A program made the position numbers and the translations under genes. 64,000 bases of DNA. Origin: Gemmatimonas sp. (lineage in GTDB: Bacteria; Gemmatimonadota; Gemmatimonadetes; Gemmatimonadales; Gemmatimonadaceae). The notes below the pieces were generated by a model. It worked only from the letters and a program-made list of their open reading frames with translations, ran no database searches and was not told the DNA's origin. This document shows positions 8,835-17,448 of the stretch, in pieces. Location of the stretch: positions 136,283-200,282 of the forward strand of contig NZ_JANPLK010000040.1 of the NCBI RefSeq assembly GCF_031426495.1, written 5' to 3'. How positions within the stretch are numbered: position 1 is the stretch's first letter; every line of letters begins with the position of its first letter.

Positions 8835-9455
8835 ATGTTCAAGAAACTTGTAGTAGCGGCCGTGGTTGCCTTTGCCTTGCCGACGATGGCGCAGGCTCAG
8901 GTCATCTTCCCCGGGGACCTGAACAGTCCCCTAGCAGCGACGCCGTGCAAGCTGGACATTTTCGTGAGCTTCACGGCTGCGAAGTGTGCGGGCTTCTACG
9001 ACAAGAACGCCATAGACTTCGACACCGGCGACAATCCGACTTCTCAGGCGCAGAATGCGCTCGGGAAGCTTGGGAGTTCCTCTTCGTCCACGGTGCTCAA
9101 AGTCGGGAGCTGGAACGGTACCTCGTCGTTCGGGAATACCATGAAAGGTTGGACCGTGGTCGGTATGCACTGGGGCAACTATTTCGACGATGTGAACAAC
9201 CAGTCGGGAAACGGCAACGTGTCCGCATTCTTTCTCTTCGATTTTGGCAGTACGGGCACCAATAGCCTAGCCCTCAAGACCGATTATAAGAACGGCATTT
9301 CTAACTTCGCTATTCTGACGACGCAGTCCTGCAAGACTGGTGAGTCGTGCGGCGCGCTGATCACTTCCGTCCCCGAGCCGTCCACCTACGCCCTCATGGC
9401 GTCGGGCCTGCTCGGCATCTTCGGCTTCGCCCGTCGTCGCCGCAACAACGCCTGA
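8835..9455 (+). CDS. PEP-CTERM sorting domain protein
   Basis: A 206-residue exported protein. It has an N-terminal signal peptide (residues 1-21, cleavage after AQA) and a C-terminal sorting tail: VPEP at 179-182, a hydrophobic helix (YALMASGLLGIFGFA), then RRRR. In PEP-CTERM systems this tail is recognised by an exosortase (EpsH/XrtA family) at the inner membrane, and the proteins are usually linked to extracellular polysaccharide or biofilm matrix. The middle part is rich in Ser, Gly, Asn and aromatic residues with four Cys, and I do not recognise it. No exosortase or polysaccharide locus adjoins it. There is no obvious Shine-Dalgarno before ATG 8835. A T-rich terminator follows. Confidence 0.9.
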   Translation: MFKKLVVAAVVAFALPTMAQAQVIFPGDLNSPLAATPCKLDIFVSFTAAKCAGFYDKNAIDFDTGDNPTSQAQNALGKLGSSSSSTVLKVGSWNGTSSFGNTMKGWTVVGMHWGNYFDDVNNQSGNGNVSAFFLFDFGSTGTNSLALKTDYKNGISNFAILTTQSCKTGESCGALITSVPEPSTYALMASGLLGIFGFARRRRNNA

Positions 9456-9484
9456 GCTCTCGACTAGCTACACTAGCTTCACAC

Positions 9485-9522
9485 ACCACCGCCTCGGCCA
9501 GTCGTCGAGGCGGTGGTTTTTT
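9485..9522 (+). terminator. Intrinsic terminator of the PEP-CTERM gene
   Basis: Twelve-base-pair stem 9485-9496 with 9506-9517, nine-base loop, followed by a run of six T at 9517-9522. Confidence 0.92.
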
Positions 9523-9585
9523 GCGCGTTACTCAGGTTTGCAAGCGTGGCCGGCTACAGCCCACAGCCCAAATCCCCCGCCGTTC

Positions 9586-9634
9586 ATTACTAGCGCCCCT
9601 AATTCCTAGCGCTGTTGATTCCTAGCGCCGTTAG
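9586..9634. repeat. Short degenerate tandem repeat at the end of the metal ATPase gene
   Basis: Three imperfect units of about 15-17 bases (9586-9600, 9601-9617, 9618-9634) share the core cctagcgc. The last unit covers the stop codon of the ATPase gene on the minus strand. The repeat may be a simple slippage product. Confidence 0.5.
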
Positions 9635-11502
9635 CCGTTTCTCCCCGCGCCCGCTGCTCTCAACGCATTCAAAATCACCGCCACATCAATCGCTTCTTGA
9701 ATGAGCGCCCCCGCGATCGGCGTCAGCATCCCCGCCGCCGCAAACCCCATTCCCACCAAGCTCAGCCCCAGCCCCACGAAGATCGACTGCTTCGCGATCA
9801 TCAATGACCGCCGCCCGATCCGCACCGCTTCCGGTACCCTCCGCGGATCATCAATGAGCAGCACTACATCGGCCGCTTCCGCCACCACCCCACCGCCGTG
9901 TCCCGCCAGCGCGATCCCTACCGTCGCCGTGGTCAACGAGGGCGCGTCGTTCGTACCGTCGCCTACCATGACCACCCGACGACCGCGCGCCTCCAACGCC
10001 GCCACGCGCGCCACCTTGGCCTCGGCCGTGAGATCGCCCTCGAACTGCGTGATCCCCACTTCGCGCGCGATCTTCGCCACGTTCTCGGTCGTGTCGCCCG
10101 AGAGCAGATACGCGTCGCTGATCCCGAGCGCCGCCAGCTCGGCGAACATCGGCGCGAGTTCTTCCCGCAGTTCGTCGGCAAACTCGATACGCGCCACCGA
10201 CGGCACCTGACCGTTCGGCACGCCGCCGTGGCTGTCATCGGTCGCCACATACGCGCGCAGCCCCGATGCGCCGACTTCCAAGGCCGAGAGTCGTGCGGCC
10301 ATCGACGGCACCCGCTCGCGCACGAAGTCGGGTGACCCCACCGCCACGTAACGACCGTTCACCATACCCGTTACACCGCGGCCGGCGGTTTCCACCAGCT
10401 CGGTCGCGATCCGCATCGTCGCCCCCCGTGACTCGGCCTCGGCCACAATGACGCGGGCCAGCAAATGTCCCGAGCCTTGTTCGACCGCCGCCGCGATCTC
10501 CAACATCGACTCCACCGAGACGCCGTCGTCGGTGACCACCTGATGCACGCGCGGTTTGCCAACGGTGAGCGTGCCGGTCTTGTCGAAGACCGCCGAGTTC
10601 ACCGAGGCCAGCGCTTCGAGGGCGCCACCGTTGCGCACGATGATCGAGCGACGCGCCGCGCGATTGATGCCACCAATGATCGCCACCGGTGCCGCGAGTA
10701 TCAGCGGGCAGGGAGTCGCCACCACGAGCACCGCCAGCACCCGGGTCCAATCATGCGACACGAACCACGCCATGGCGCACGCCGCGAGCGCGAGTGGCGT
10801 GAACCACACCGCCCATTTGTCGGCCGTACGCTGTAACGGACTCTTGGACGCCTGCGCGGTGCGTACCAGATCCACGATCCTGGCGTACTGACTGTCCTGC
10901 GACGTGCGCACCGCGCGCAGCGACAGCGCCCCTTCCTGATTCACACTGCCCGAGAGCAGTGCCGTGCCGGCGGCAGCGCGCACGGGAATCGGTTCGCCGG
11001 TGAGTCGAGACGTGTCGACGTGGGAGGACCCGCTGACCACCGTGCCGTCGCAGGGGACCAGTTCGCCAGGACGCACGAGCAGGTCGTCGCCCGGCTTGAT
11101 CTCGATGGCCTCGATGTCGTGGACCTGTCCCTTCACCACCCGGTGCGCCGTTCGCGGCGCATCGGCCTCGAGCGATGCGACGGCGCTCGACGCACGCGCC
11201 ACCGCATACGCATCGAGCGCTTCCCCGCCGGTTTGCATGAGCACCACCACCAGACCAGCTAACGGTTGCCCCAGCAGGATTGAGCCGGCGATCGCCAGCA
11301 TCGCCACCACGTCGGCGGCGAACTCTCCGCGCAGCAACCCGGCAAAGGTCCGCCACGCCACGGGAATCCCCGTGAGTAGGAGACCCGCGAACCAGACACG
11401 GTTCCGCCACGGATCGGCGCTCGCCACCACTGGCGTCAGCGTCCCTGCGACAAGGAAGACCAGCGCCGCCGCCGGTAATCGAGGAATCGAGGTCCAGCGC
11501 AT
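9631..11502 (-). CDS. P1B-type heavy-metal transporting ATPase
   Basis: A 623-residue membrane pump exporting transition metals with ATP. All core P-type motifs are visible: actuator TGEP (168-171), phosphorylated D307 in FDKTGTLT, and hinge GDGTNDAPS (514-521). The metal-site motif in the membrane is TPC (263-265), which in the classic P1B grouping corresponds to group 5 rather than the CPC copper or SPC cobalt groups. The conserved HP dipeptide of the nucleotide domain is HL here (H346). There is no N-terminal HMA or Cys-rich domain. Hydrophobic segments at about 10-28, 36-50, 62-90 and 232-275 plus a C-terminal pair suggest the reduced 6-helix topology. It is a single gene with no metal regulator beside it, so the metal is unassigned. 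Confidence 0.9.
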   Translation of the reverse strand: MRWTSIPRLPAAALVFLVAGTLTPVVASADPWRNRVWFAGLLLTGIPVAWRTFAGLLRGEFAADVVAMLAIAGSILLGQPLAGLVVVLMQTGGEALDAYAVARASSAVASLEADAPRTAHRVVKGQVHDIEAIEIKPGDDLLVRPGELVPCDGTVVSGSSHVDTSRLTGEPIPVRAAAGTALLSGSVNQEGALSLRAVRTSQDSQYARIVDLVRTAQASKSPLQRTADKWAVWFTPLALAACAMAWFVSHDWTRVLAVLVVATPCPLILAAPVAIIGGINRAARRSIIVRNGGALEALASVNSAVFDKTGTLTVGKPRVHQVVTDDGVSVESMLEIAAAVEQGSGHLLARVIVAEAESRGATMRIATELVETAGRGVTGMVNGRYVAVGSPDFVRERVPSMAARLSALEVGASGLRAYVATDDSHGGVPNGQVPSVARIEFADELREELAPMFAELAALGISDAYLLSGDTTENVAKIAREVGITQFEGDLTAEAKVARVAALEARGRRVVMVGDGTNDAPSLTTATVGIALAGHGGGVVAEAADVVLLIDDPRRVPEAVRIGRRSLMIAKQSIFVGLGLSLVGMGFAAAGMLTPIAGALIQEAIDVAVILNALRAAGAGRNG

Positions 11503-11610
11503 CAGCAGGTTTGCGTGAAGGAGTCGAACGACAGATGGTGCGACAACCTAAACCGGACGGAATCGGCCCGATGCTGGAAAGTTACCGGTCCGCGAGGCTA
11601 TTCTCGTGGT

Positions 11611-13221
11611 ATGACTGACACGCATTCGCATGCAGCGCTCGCGGCAATTGTTGACATCGCCGCCGACGCCATTATCGCGCTCGATGACAATTTCCGCATC
11701 GTGCGCTTCAACAAGGGTGCGGAGCATATCTTCGGTTGGACGGAAGACGAGATGCTCGGGCAGCGACTGGACCGGCTGCTCCCCATGGCGGCTCGCGCGG
11801 TGCACCGTGGGCATATCCGAGGCTTTGCGGAGGGAGGCACAGAATCCCGACGTATGGCGGAGCGGCGGGAAATCGCCGGACTTCGCCGAGATGGCGAGCA
11901 GTTTCCGGCGGAAGCGTCGATCGCGCGCGTGACCATAGAAGGCGAGCGCACCTTCATGGTGACCCTGCGCGACGTCAGCGATCGCCGAAAGAACGAAGAA
12001 CGCCAGAAGCTGCTGGCGACGGCGGGATGGGTGCTCGCCGCATCGCTCGACGTGGAGTCCACGATGGCGACGATTGCCGAACTACCCGTGCCGCTGCTGG
12101 GCGACTGGAGTCTGCTCGAGTTGCTTGCCGCCGACGGACAGATCCGGCGCGCGGCGGCCACGCACATGGATCCGAGGCGGCATGACGAGTCGTCTGCGCT
12201 CGTGTCTCGCGTGTACGAAACACTGGATGCGAATCTTCCCGCTGCCAGCGCCGGACGTGTGGCCCACGAGACAGAAGCGCAGCGCATTACCGATATCGCG
12301 TCGTGGTTGTCGGCGAATTTTCACGACAAAGTCACCCGTGAGCACGCGCAATCGCTTGGTGCCAGTGCGGTATTGATCGTGCCGTTGCGCGCCGGTGGAC
12401 GGGCGATCGGCGCGTTACATCTCGTACGTACGAGGCCTGGTGCGTCGCACAACATGGACGAAGTCCTCGTGGCCGACCAGTTTGCCGGCCTCGCCGCGCT
12501 CGCGCTCGAGAACGCGCGGCTGTACCAGGAATCCCGACGCGCCGTTCGAGAGCGCGATGACATGCTGGCCATCGTATCACACGACCTGCGCAACCCGGTC
12601 AATGCAATCGTGATGTTGACCGGTGCGGTGCTTGGCCGGGAGCCAGGCGACGAGCGGCCGCTGATGGAGCGTGAGGATATCGAGGCGATTCGCGGTGCCG
12701 CCCGTCAAGCCGATGGATTGATTCAGGATCTGCAGGACGTCTCACGCATTGCCAACGCACGACTTCGGGTCGATCGCCGACCCGTCTTGCTCTCGGAACT
12801 GGTGAAGGAATCGGCCGACATGTTCGAGCCGGTCATGGAGGACGCCGTGCTGCGTTTCGTGCGTCACATCGACGAAACCCTCCCGCCGATTCAGGCCGAC
12901 CGTCATCGCCTGGAACAGGTGTTGTCCAACCTGCTTGGCAACGCCGTTCGGTTCACGCCGCACGGTGGAGAGATCGTGCTCACCGCCGAACGTCATGACC
13001 ACTGCGTGCGGATTCGCGTGCGCGACACCGGTCCCGGCGTGTCAGCCGATGACGTGCCGCGACTGTTCGAACGTCACTGGCAGGCGCCGCGCCTGCTGCG
13101 CGCGGGGTCGGGACTGGGATTGTTCATCGCGAAGGGCATCGTCGAGGCGCACGGAGGCGAAATCGGCGTCGACAGCGAAGTGGGCAAGGGCAGCGAGTTC
13201 TGGTTCACGGTGCCGCTGTAA
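11611..13221 (+). CDS. PAS-GAF sensor histidine kinase
   Basis: A soluble kinase of 536 residues if started at ATG 11611, where the PAS fold begins; the frame is open to GTG 11515 but the extra 32 residues look non-coding. Order of domains: PAS about 10-125, GAF about 140-310, HisKA with H324 (VSHDLRNPVNAI), HATPase about 425-534 (N-box QVLSNLLGNAVRF, DTGPGVS, GSGLGLFIAKG). No membrane segment is predicted, so it senses a cytoplasmic or diffusible signal through PAS/GAF. No partner regulator is adjacent; the neighbours are a metal ATPase and a small membrane protein, so this is an orphan kinase. Confidence 0.9.
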   Translation: MTDTHSHAALAAIVDIAADAIIALDDNFRIVRFNKGAEHIFGWTEDEMLGQRLDRLLPMAARAVHRGHIRGFAEGGTESRRMAERREIAGLRRDGEQFPAEASIARVTIEGERTFMVTLRDVSDRRKNEERQKLLATAGWVLAASLDVESTMATIAELPVPLLGDWSLLELLAADGQIRRAAATHMDPRRHDESSALVSRVYETLDANLPAASAGRVAHETEAQRITDIASWLSANFHDKVTREHAQSLGASAVLIVPLRAGGRAIGALHLVRTRPGASHNMDEVLVADQFAGLAALALENARLYQESRRAVRERDDMLAIVSHDLRNPVNAIVMLTGAVLGREPGDERPLMEREDIEAIRGAARQADGLIQDLQDVSRIANARLRVDRRPVLLSELVKESADMFEPVMEDAVLRFVRHIDETLPPIQADRHRLEQVLSNLLGNAVRFTPHGGEIVLTAERHDHCVRIRVRDTGPGVSADDVPRLFERHWQAPRLLRAGSGLGLFIAKGIVEAHGGEIGVDSEVGKGSEFWFTVPL

Positions 13222-13250
13222 CACGCCGCCCGAACGAAACAGGATCCGTC

Positions 13251-13499
13251 TTAGTGCTTGGCTTCGGCCGCGGGAGCAGCAGCGGCACCTTCGACCGCCG
13301 GAGCAGCCTCGTGGGTCGCAGCGGTGCTGTGCTTCGCATTGTCTTCCGCGTGATACACCTGGAAGTTCATCGGGTCGCGCGGATGCCGATACGTATTCTT
13401 GTGGATCGTGTAGGCCGTAAACAGCAGCCCCAACGTGGCCACCGTGGTCACGGCAGCAGCAGCCCAGCCCTGCTTGTTCGGATCGTACGCGACACTCAT
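13251..13499 (-). CDS. Small single-pass membrane protein, unknown function
   Basis: An 82-residue product starting at ATG 13499; an upstream in-frame ATG at 13601 adds an implausible Cys/Ser-rich leader. One membrane helix lies at about residues 10-28 (WAAAAVTTVATLGLLFTAYTI), followed by a charged linker (NTYRHPRDP) and an Ala/Glu/Pro-rich tail ending AAEAKH. I do not recognise a family. It lies between a sensor kinase (convergent) and dinB (same strand, upstream). The low-complexity tail looks like a spacer reaching into the periplasm or cytoplasm. Confidence 0.65.
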   Translation of the reverse strand: MSVAYDPNKQGWAAAAVTTVATLGLLFTAYTIHKNTYRHPRDPMNFQVYHAEDNAKHSTAATHEAAPAVEGAAAAPAAEAKH

Positions 13500-13572
13500 G
13501 AAGACACCCCGACGGGAAAGCGCAAACGGCGAAGAAGAACACTTCAGCGAGCGGAAGCTATACAGGGCCGCG

Positions 13573-14859
13573 TCATTCTTCCACCCTTGGCCCAGTATCA
13601 TGCGCGTTGTCGATCAAACGGGCCGGAATGATCGCGGTACTGCCGTAACGGTCGCGGATCCGGTCGAGTGCCAGGGTGAGGGCCCGGTCCTTGGCGTTTT
13701 CGACCGGTTCCCCCTCCGCCGCAGGGGCGGGCGGGGCGGCGAAAAAGCCGAGCTGCACCGCCGGACCGGTGGACGTGGCCTCATCGTCGAAGTGTGACAG
13801 CCCGATCCCGAGCAGACGCACCCCGACCCGCCGTTTGCCCCGGAGCGCGCGGTAGAGCACGCGCGCGGCCTTGATCACCGACTTCTCGGATTCGATCGGC
13901 TGGGCCAGGGTACGCTGCGCCGACCGCGTCTTGAAGTCGGCGTCCTTGAGCTTCACCGTCACGGTTCTGGCCCGGAGCCCTTGTCGTCGCAGGTCGGTGC
14001 TCACGCGCACGGCCAGCCTAAGCAGTTCGCGTTCGAGGAGGTCGTCATCGTGCAGATCGCGCCCGAACGTCTCCTCGCGACTCACCTGCTTTTGCACCTC
14101 GCGCGGCGTCACGATGCTGTCATCGATGCCCCGCACACGCCCGTGCAGCCAGGCACCGGCGCGCTCGCCAAGGCGGGACTGCAGGTCGGTCACACTCCAC
14201 TGCTGCGCGTCGGCGATGGTCTCGAGGCCCATGCGCTCCAGCGTCGCCGAGAAGCGCGGGCCGACCATCGGTAGGTCGGCCAGCCGGAACGGCGCCAGAA
14301 ACGCCGCTTCCTGACCGGGCGTCACGCAGCGCACGCCGGTGGCGCCGCTGCCGGGCTTCGGCTTGGCCAGTTCAACGGCCATCTTGGCGACGAGTCGCGA
14401 GGTCCCGCCGCCGATCGAGACCGTGAGGCCGGTGGCGGCGAAGACCGCGTCCCGAATGCGATGCGCGGTGGCCTCGAGCGACTCGTGACCATAGAGCGCC
14501 TCGGTGCCGCCCATGTCGCAATACCACTCGTCGATGCTCGACGCTTGGACGATCGGAGCAAAGGTGGCGAGCACCTGCTGAATCTCCTTGCTGCGCGCGC
14601 TGCAGGCGCCACGGGGCACCGGCACGCAGGTGGCCTGAGGACACAACTTCAGGGCACGCGAGATCGGCATCGCCGATCGCACACCGTACGCGCGGCACTC
14701 GTAGGAGGCACTGCACACCACGCCGCGCGAGCCTGGGCGCCCGCCCACAATCAGTAACGTCGCCTTGCCGGCGCCGTCCGGATCCTCCTGGCGCGCCACG
14801 GCCACGAAGAACGCGTCGGCGTCGACCAGCAGAATGCGGCGTGGCGAAAGAGTGGTCAT
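13573..14859 (-). CDS. dinB: DNA polymerase IV (Y-family translesion polymerase)
   Basis: A 428-residue Y-family polymerase that copies past damaged bases. Catalytic acidic residues are all present: D13 and D15 in VDADAFF, and D110-E111 in SSIDEWY. F18 is the likely steric gate against ribonucleotides. The usual SxDEAYLD reads SIDEWYCD here, with Trp replacing the small residue next to the catalytic Glu. The little-finger domain follows at about 245-355 (QKQVSREETFGRDL and downstream). A QLGFF at about 373 resembles a beta-clamp binding motif, followed by an extended C-terminal tail of about 50 residues. It stands alone; no recA, lexA or imuA-like gene adjoins it and I found no SOS box. Confidence 0.93.
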   Translation of the reverse strand: MTTLSPRRILLVDADAFFVAVARQEDPDGAGKATLLIVGGRPGSRGVVCSASYECRAYGVRSAMPISRALKLCPQATCVPVPRGACSARSKEIQQVLATFAPIVQASSIDEWYCDMGGTEALYGHESLEATAHRIRDAVFAATGLTVSIGGGTSRLVAKMAVELAKPKPGSGATGVRCVTPGQEAAFLAPFRLADLPMVGPRFSATLERMGLETIADAQQWSVTDLQSRLGERAGAWLHGRVRGIDDSIVTPREVQKQVSREETFGRDLHDDDLLERELLRLAVRVSTDLRRQGLRARTVTVKLKDADFKTRSAQRTLAQPIESEKSVIKAARVLYRALRGKRRVGVRLLGIGLSHFDDEATSTGPAVQLGFFAAPPAPAAEGEPVENAKDRALTLALDRIRDRYGSTAIIPARLIDNAHDTGPRVEE

Positions 14860-14908
14860 GTCGGGGGAAAGTGGTGGCCCTGACGCAAGCTAGCAGCAAT
14901 CTTGAAGG

Positions 14909-15379
14909 ATGACGCCCGCCATCCTGTTCGTGCGAAAAGCCAAGATCGCACACGACGTGCTCTCGTATGAGCACGACCCGGCCGCCGAGTCGTACGGGCG
15001 CGAAGCCGTGGATCTGCTGCGGCTCGAGCCCGCCACGGTGTTCAAGACGCTGGTGGCCGACGCCGAAGGCGTGGGACTGGTCTGCGCCGTGGTGCCGGTG
15101 CTGATGATGCTCGATCTCAAGGCGCTGGCCGCTGCCGTCGGCGCGCGCCGCGTCCGCATGGCCGACCCGGCCGCCGCCGAACGGGCCACCGGCTACGTGG
15201 TCGGTGGCATCAGTCCGTTGGGCCAAAAGAAGCAACTGCCAGTCGTGATCGACGCGAGTGCGCTCGCGTTCGATCGCGTGTACGTAAGCGCGGGCCGGCG
15301 CGGACTTGAACTCTCGTTGGCCCCGATGGACTTGGTGAAGCTGTCGCGTGGCCGCACGGGACCGATCGCGCGCGCGTAG
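14909..15379 (+). CDS. ybaK: Cys-tRNA(Pro)/aminoacyl-tRNA deacylase, YbaK family
   Basis: A 156-residue trans-editing enzyme that hydrolyses mischarged Cys-tRNA(Pro), keeping proline codons accurate. The length and fold match YbaK. The conserved Lys of the substrate pocket is in ATVFKTLVA and the family loop reads VGGISPLGQKK. It runs divergently from dinB with 49 bases between the starts. No prolyl-tRNA synthetase gene is nearby. Confidence 0.93.
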   Translation: MTPAILFVRKAKIAHDVLSYEHDPAAESYGREAVDLLRLEPATVFKTLVADAEGVGLVCAVVPVLMMLDLKALAAAVGARRVRMADPAAAERATGYVVGGISPLGQKKQLPVVIDASALAFDRVYVSAGRRGLELSLAPMDLVKLSRGRTGPIARA

Positions 15380-15418
15380 TTTTTGCTGGGGTCAACAATC
15401 CACCTTACGAGGAAGACC

Positions 15419-16237
15419 ATGCCGCATCGACGGAAATGGATTTGGGTGCTGGTGGCGTCACTCGCCGCGACGCCACTCCTGGCGCACGACATGTTCTGGC
15501 GTTTGTCCTCGTATTACGTAGCCCCAAAGACGGCGCTCACCATCCCGTTGCTCAATGGAACGTTCTCCAAGAGTGAGAACTCCATCGAGTGGGACCGTGT
15601 CGCGGATTTGAGCGTAGCGGAACCTGGCCAGCGTCGCTCGCTCGATAGCCTGTCCTGGAGTACGGCTGGCGACACGAGTCGATTGTCGTATACCACGCAG
15701 GCCACCGGCACCTACGTCGTTGGGCTCTCCACCAAATCGCGCGACTTCTCACTCGACGCGAAGGCCTTCAACGCCTATCTCGCGGACGACGGCATTCCGG
15801 ATATTTTGGCCGCACGACGGCGCGACGGATCGCTGGAGAAATCCGCGAAAGAGCGCTACTCGAAGCACGTCAAAGCGATTTTCCAGGTGGGCAACGCTCG
15901 TACGTTGGGGTGGCAGGCCGCGTTCGGATATCCCGCCGAGCTCGTCCCGCTGGCAAACCCATACGAGGCGAAGGCGGGCACGACGCTGCGCTTGCGTTGT
16001 CTGGTCGACGGTAAACCCGTCGCCAACCAACTCGTCATCGTGGGCGGGCGCCGTGGACCGGCCGGAGATGTGCGCCTCCCACCGCGCAGCCTGCGAAGCG
16101 ACGCAACAGGGGTGGTGACGGTTCCGCTCGCCGCAGCCGGGCGTTGGTACGTGAAGTTCATACATATGACGCCCGTGACCGATGGCGTGGTCGACTACGA
16201 ATCGAAGTGGGCGACGCTCACCTTCGAAGTGCGCTGA
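15419..16237 (+). CDS. DUF4198 family exported protein
   Basis: The 272-residue product starts at ATG 15419 (gagga nearby at about 15408); an in-frame ATG at 15383 is less likely. A signal peptide covers about residues 1-23 with LLAHD at the cleavage region. A leading HDMFW segment and a beta-sandwich-like body (KAGTTLRLRCLVDGKPV, VIVGGRRGPAG, TGVVTVPLAAAGRWYVKFIHM) match DUF4198, periplasmic proteins often found near nickel or cobalt uptake systems. No such transporter adjoins it here, although a metal ATPase lies 4 kb away. Function beyond probable metal-related binding is unknown. Confidence 0.8.
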   Translation: MPHRRKWIWVLVASLAATPLLAHDMFWRLSSYYVAPKTALTIPLLNGTFSKSENSIEWDRVADLSVAEPGQRRSLDSLSWSTAGDTSRLSYTTQATGTYVVGLSTKSRDFSLDAKAFNAYLADDGIPDILAARRRDGSLEKSAKERYSKHVKAIFQVGNARTLGWQAAFGYPAELVPLANPYEAKAGTTLRLRCLVDGKPVANQLVIVGGRRGPAGDVRLPPRSLRSDATGVVTVPLAAAGRWYVKFIHMTPVTDGVVDYESKWATLTFEVR

Positions 16238-16270
16238 GCAACCGTATGGCGCCCTCGTGGCGCGCGCTAC

Positions 16271-16294
16271 ACCGCGAGCTATACCGCTCGCGGT
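16271..16294. terminator. Hairpin between convergent DUF4198 and PLP-enzyme genes
   Basis: Perfect 9-bp stem, 16271-16279 with 16286-16294, loop tatacc, at the converging gene ends. There is no T-run on either side, so bidirectional termination is only a possibility. Confidence 0.4.
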
Positions 16295-17418
16295 CGCGGT
16301 GGCCCTTCGGCCAGCTCATCGAGTGCCGGTCCACGGCCGCGGGCTTCCACCGGCCAGCGCGTCTCGACCGCGTGGCCACGCACCCCGATGATTTCGTCGA
16401 ATAGGTGAACGACGATGCAGACGTGGTTGGGCACGACGCGAACCTGATCGCCGAGTCGCGGACGCCAGTCGGTCTTGGAGAGATCGAGGATGCCATGCTC
16501 TTCCGACATCCGTGACACCACGACCTCGGGATGATCGAGCAGTGCGCCATAGCCGTCTCCCTCGGCGCGCAGTGGCTCGCGGCCGAGTGCTTTCGTACCG
16601 GCATCGATCACTGCTTGTCCCTTCACCGCCACGCTCACCACCGTGGCGAGGACTGTGAGCGCGCAATCATCCCAGTCGCATGCGCCGATCATGGCGGTGG
16701 TACGATCGTTGTACACATACGTTCCTGGTCGAACTTCCGTCACGCCGGGTACTTCATGCATGCGCCAGGCAGCTGGCGTAGAGCCACCGCTGACAATGCG
16801 CGGCGGCAAACCCGCGGCCTCGAACGCCTGCACGTAGGTCGCGATGTTCACGCCGAGCTGAGCGAGGGCGGTACCCTGTTCGTCTACGGCCTCGCGGATG
16901 TGGCCGGGATAAAACAGCATGCCGGCGAAATTCAGCGCCGACGCACGATCGATGTGCCGCGCGATCGCGACTGCGCGTTCCGGCGATGACACACCGACGC
17001 GATGCATCCCGAGATCCGCTTCCACCAAGACGTCGAACTGTCGCTGCCCGAGTCTGGCGGCCACATTGAGGGCGTCGAGCGCGTTGGCGTCGTCAGCGGC
17101 AACGGTCACACGTACGTCCACTGGCAATCGCGCGAGCCGCTCGAGTCTCGCGGCCCCGACCGGCGGATAGGCCACCAGCAGATCCTCGCACACCTCCGCC
17201 ATCACCTCAGCTTCCCGCAGCGTGGCGCAGGTCAGCCCGACAGCGCCCAGCCGTAGCTGGTCCGCGGCAATCCGTGGCGACTTGTGCGTCTTGACGTGCG
17301 GCCGCAGTCGAAGCCCGTGCAGGGTAGCGTACGCCGCCATTCGGTCCAGATTGAACGCGAGCCGATCCATGTCGACGATCGGTACCGGTGTCTCGAGCTG
17401 TTCGAGATACGTAGTCAT
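16279..17418 (-). CDS. D-serine dehydratase-like / D-threonine aldolase-like PLP enzyme (fold type III)
   Basis: A 379-residue alanine-racemase-fold enzyme starting at ATG 17418 after aaggggg; a much longer in-frame extension upstream is antisense to other genes and rejected. The PLP lysine is K44 in RPHVKTHK. The C-terminal domain carries H332-x-C334 (PNHVC), the pair expected to bind a divalent metal. An HxC pair is what eukaryotic-type D-serine dehydratase (DSD1) uses for zinc, while the characterised D-threonine aldolase uses HxD; I therefore favour a dehydratase-type activity on D-serine or a beta-hydroxy D-amino acid. It is divergent from ridA with 30 bases between starts, which fits production of a reactive enamine needing RidA. 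Confidence 0.82.
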   Translation of the reverse strand: MTTYLEQLETPVPIVDMDRLAFNLDRMAAYATLHGLRLRPHVKTHKSPRIAADQLRLGAVGLTCATLREAEVMAEVCEDLLVAYPPVGAARLERLARLPVDVRVTVAADDANALDALNVAARLGQRQFDVLVEADLGMHRVGVSSPERAVAIARHIDRASALNFAGMLFYPGHIREAVDEQGTALAQLGVNIATYVQAFEAAGLPPRIVSGGSTPAAWRMHEVPGVTEVRPGTYVYNDRTTAMIGACDWDDCALTVLATVVSVAVKGQAVIDAGTKALGREPLRAEGDGYGALLDHPEVVVSRMSEEHGILDLSKTDWRPRLGDQVRVVPNHVCIVVHLFDEIIGVRGHAVETRWPVEARGRGPALDELAEGPPRPRAV

Positions 17419-17448
17419 CGCGCCCCCTTCTCTTCGAGACTGTAGAAA

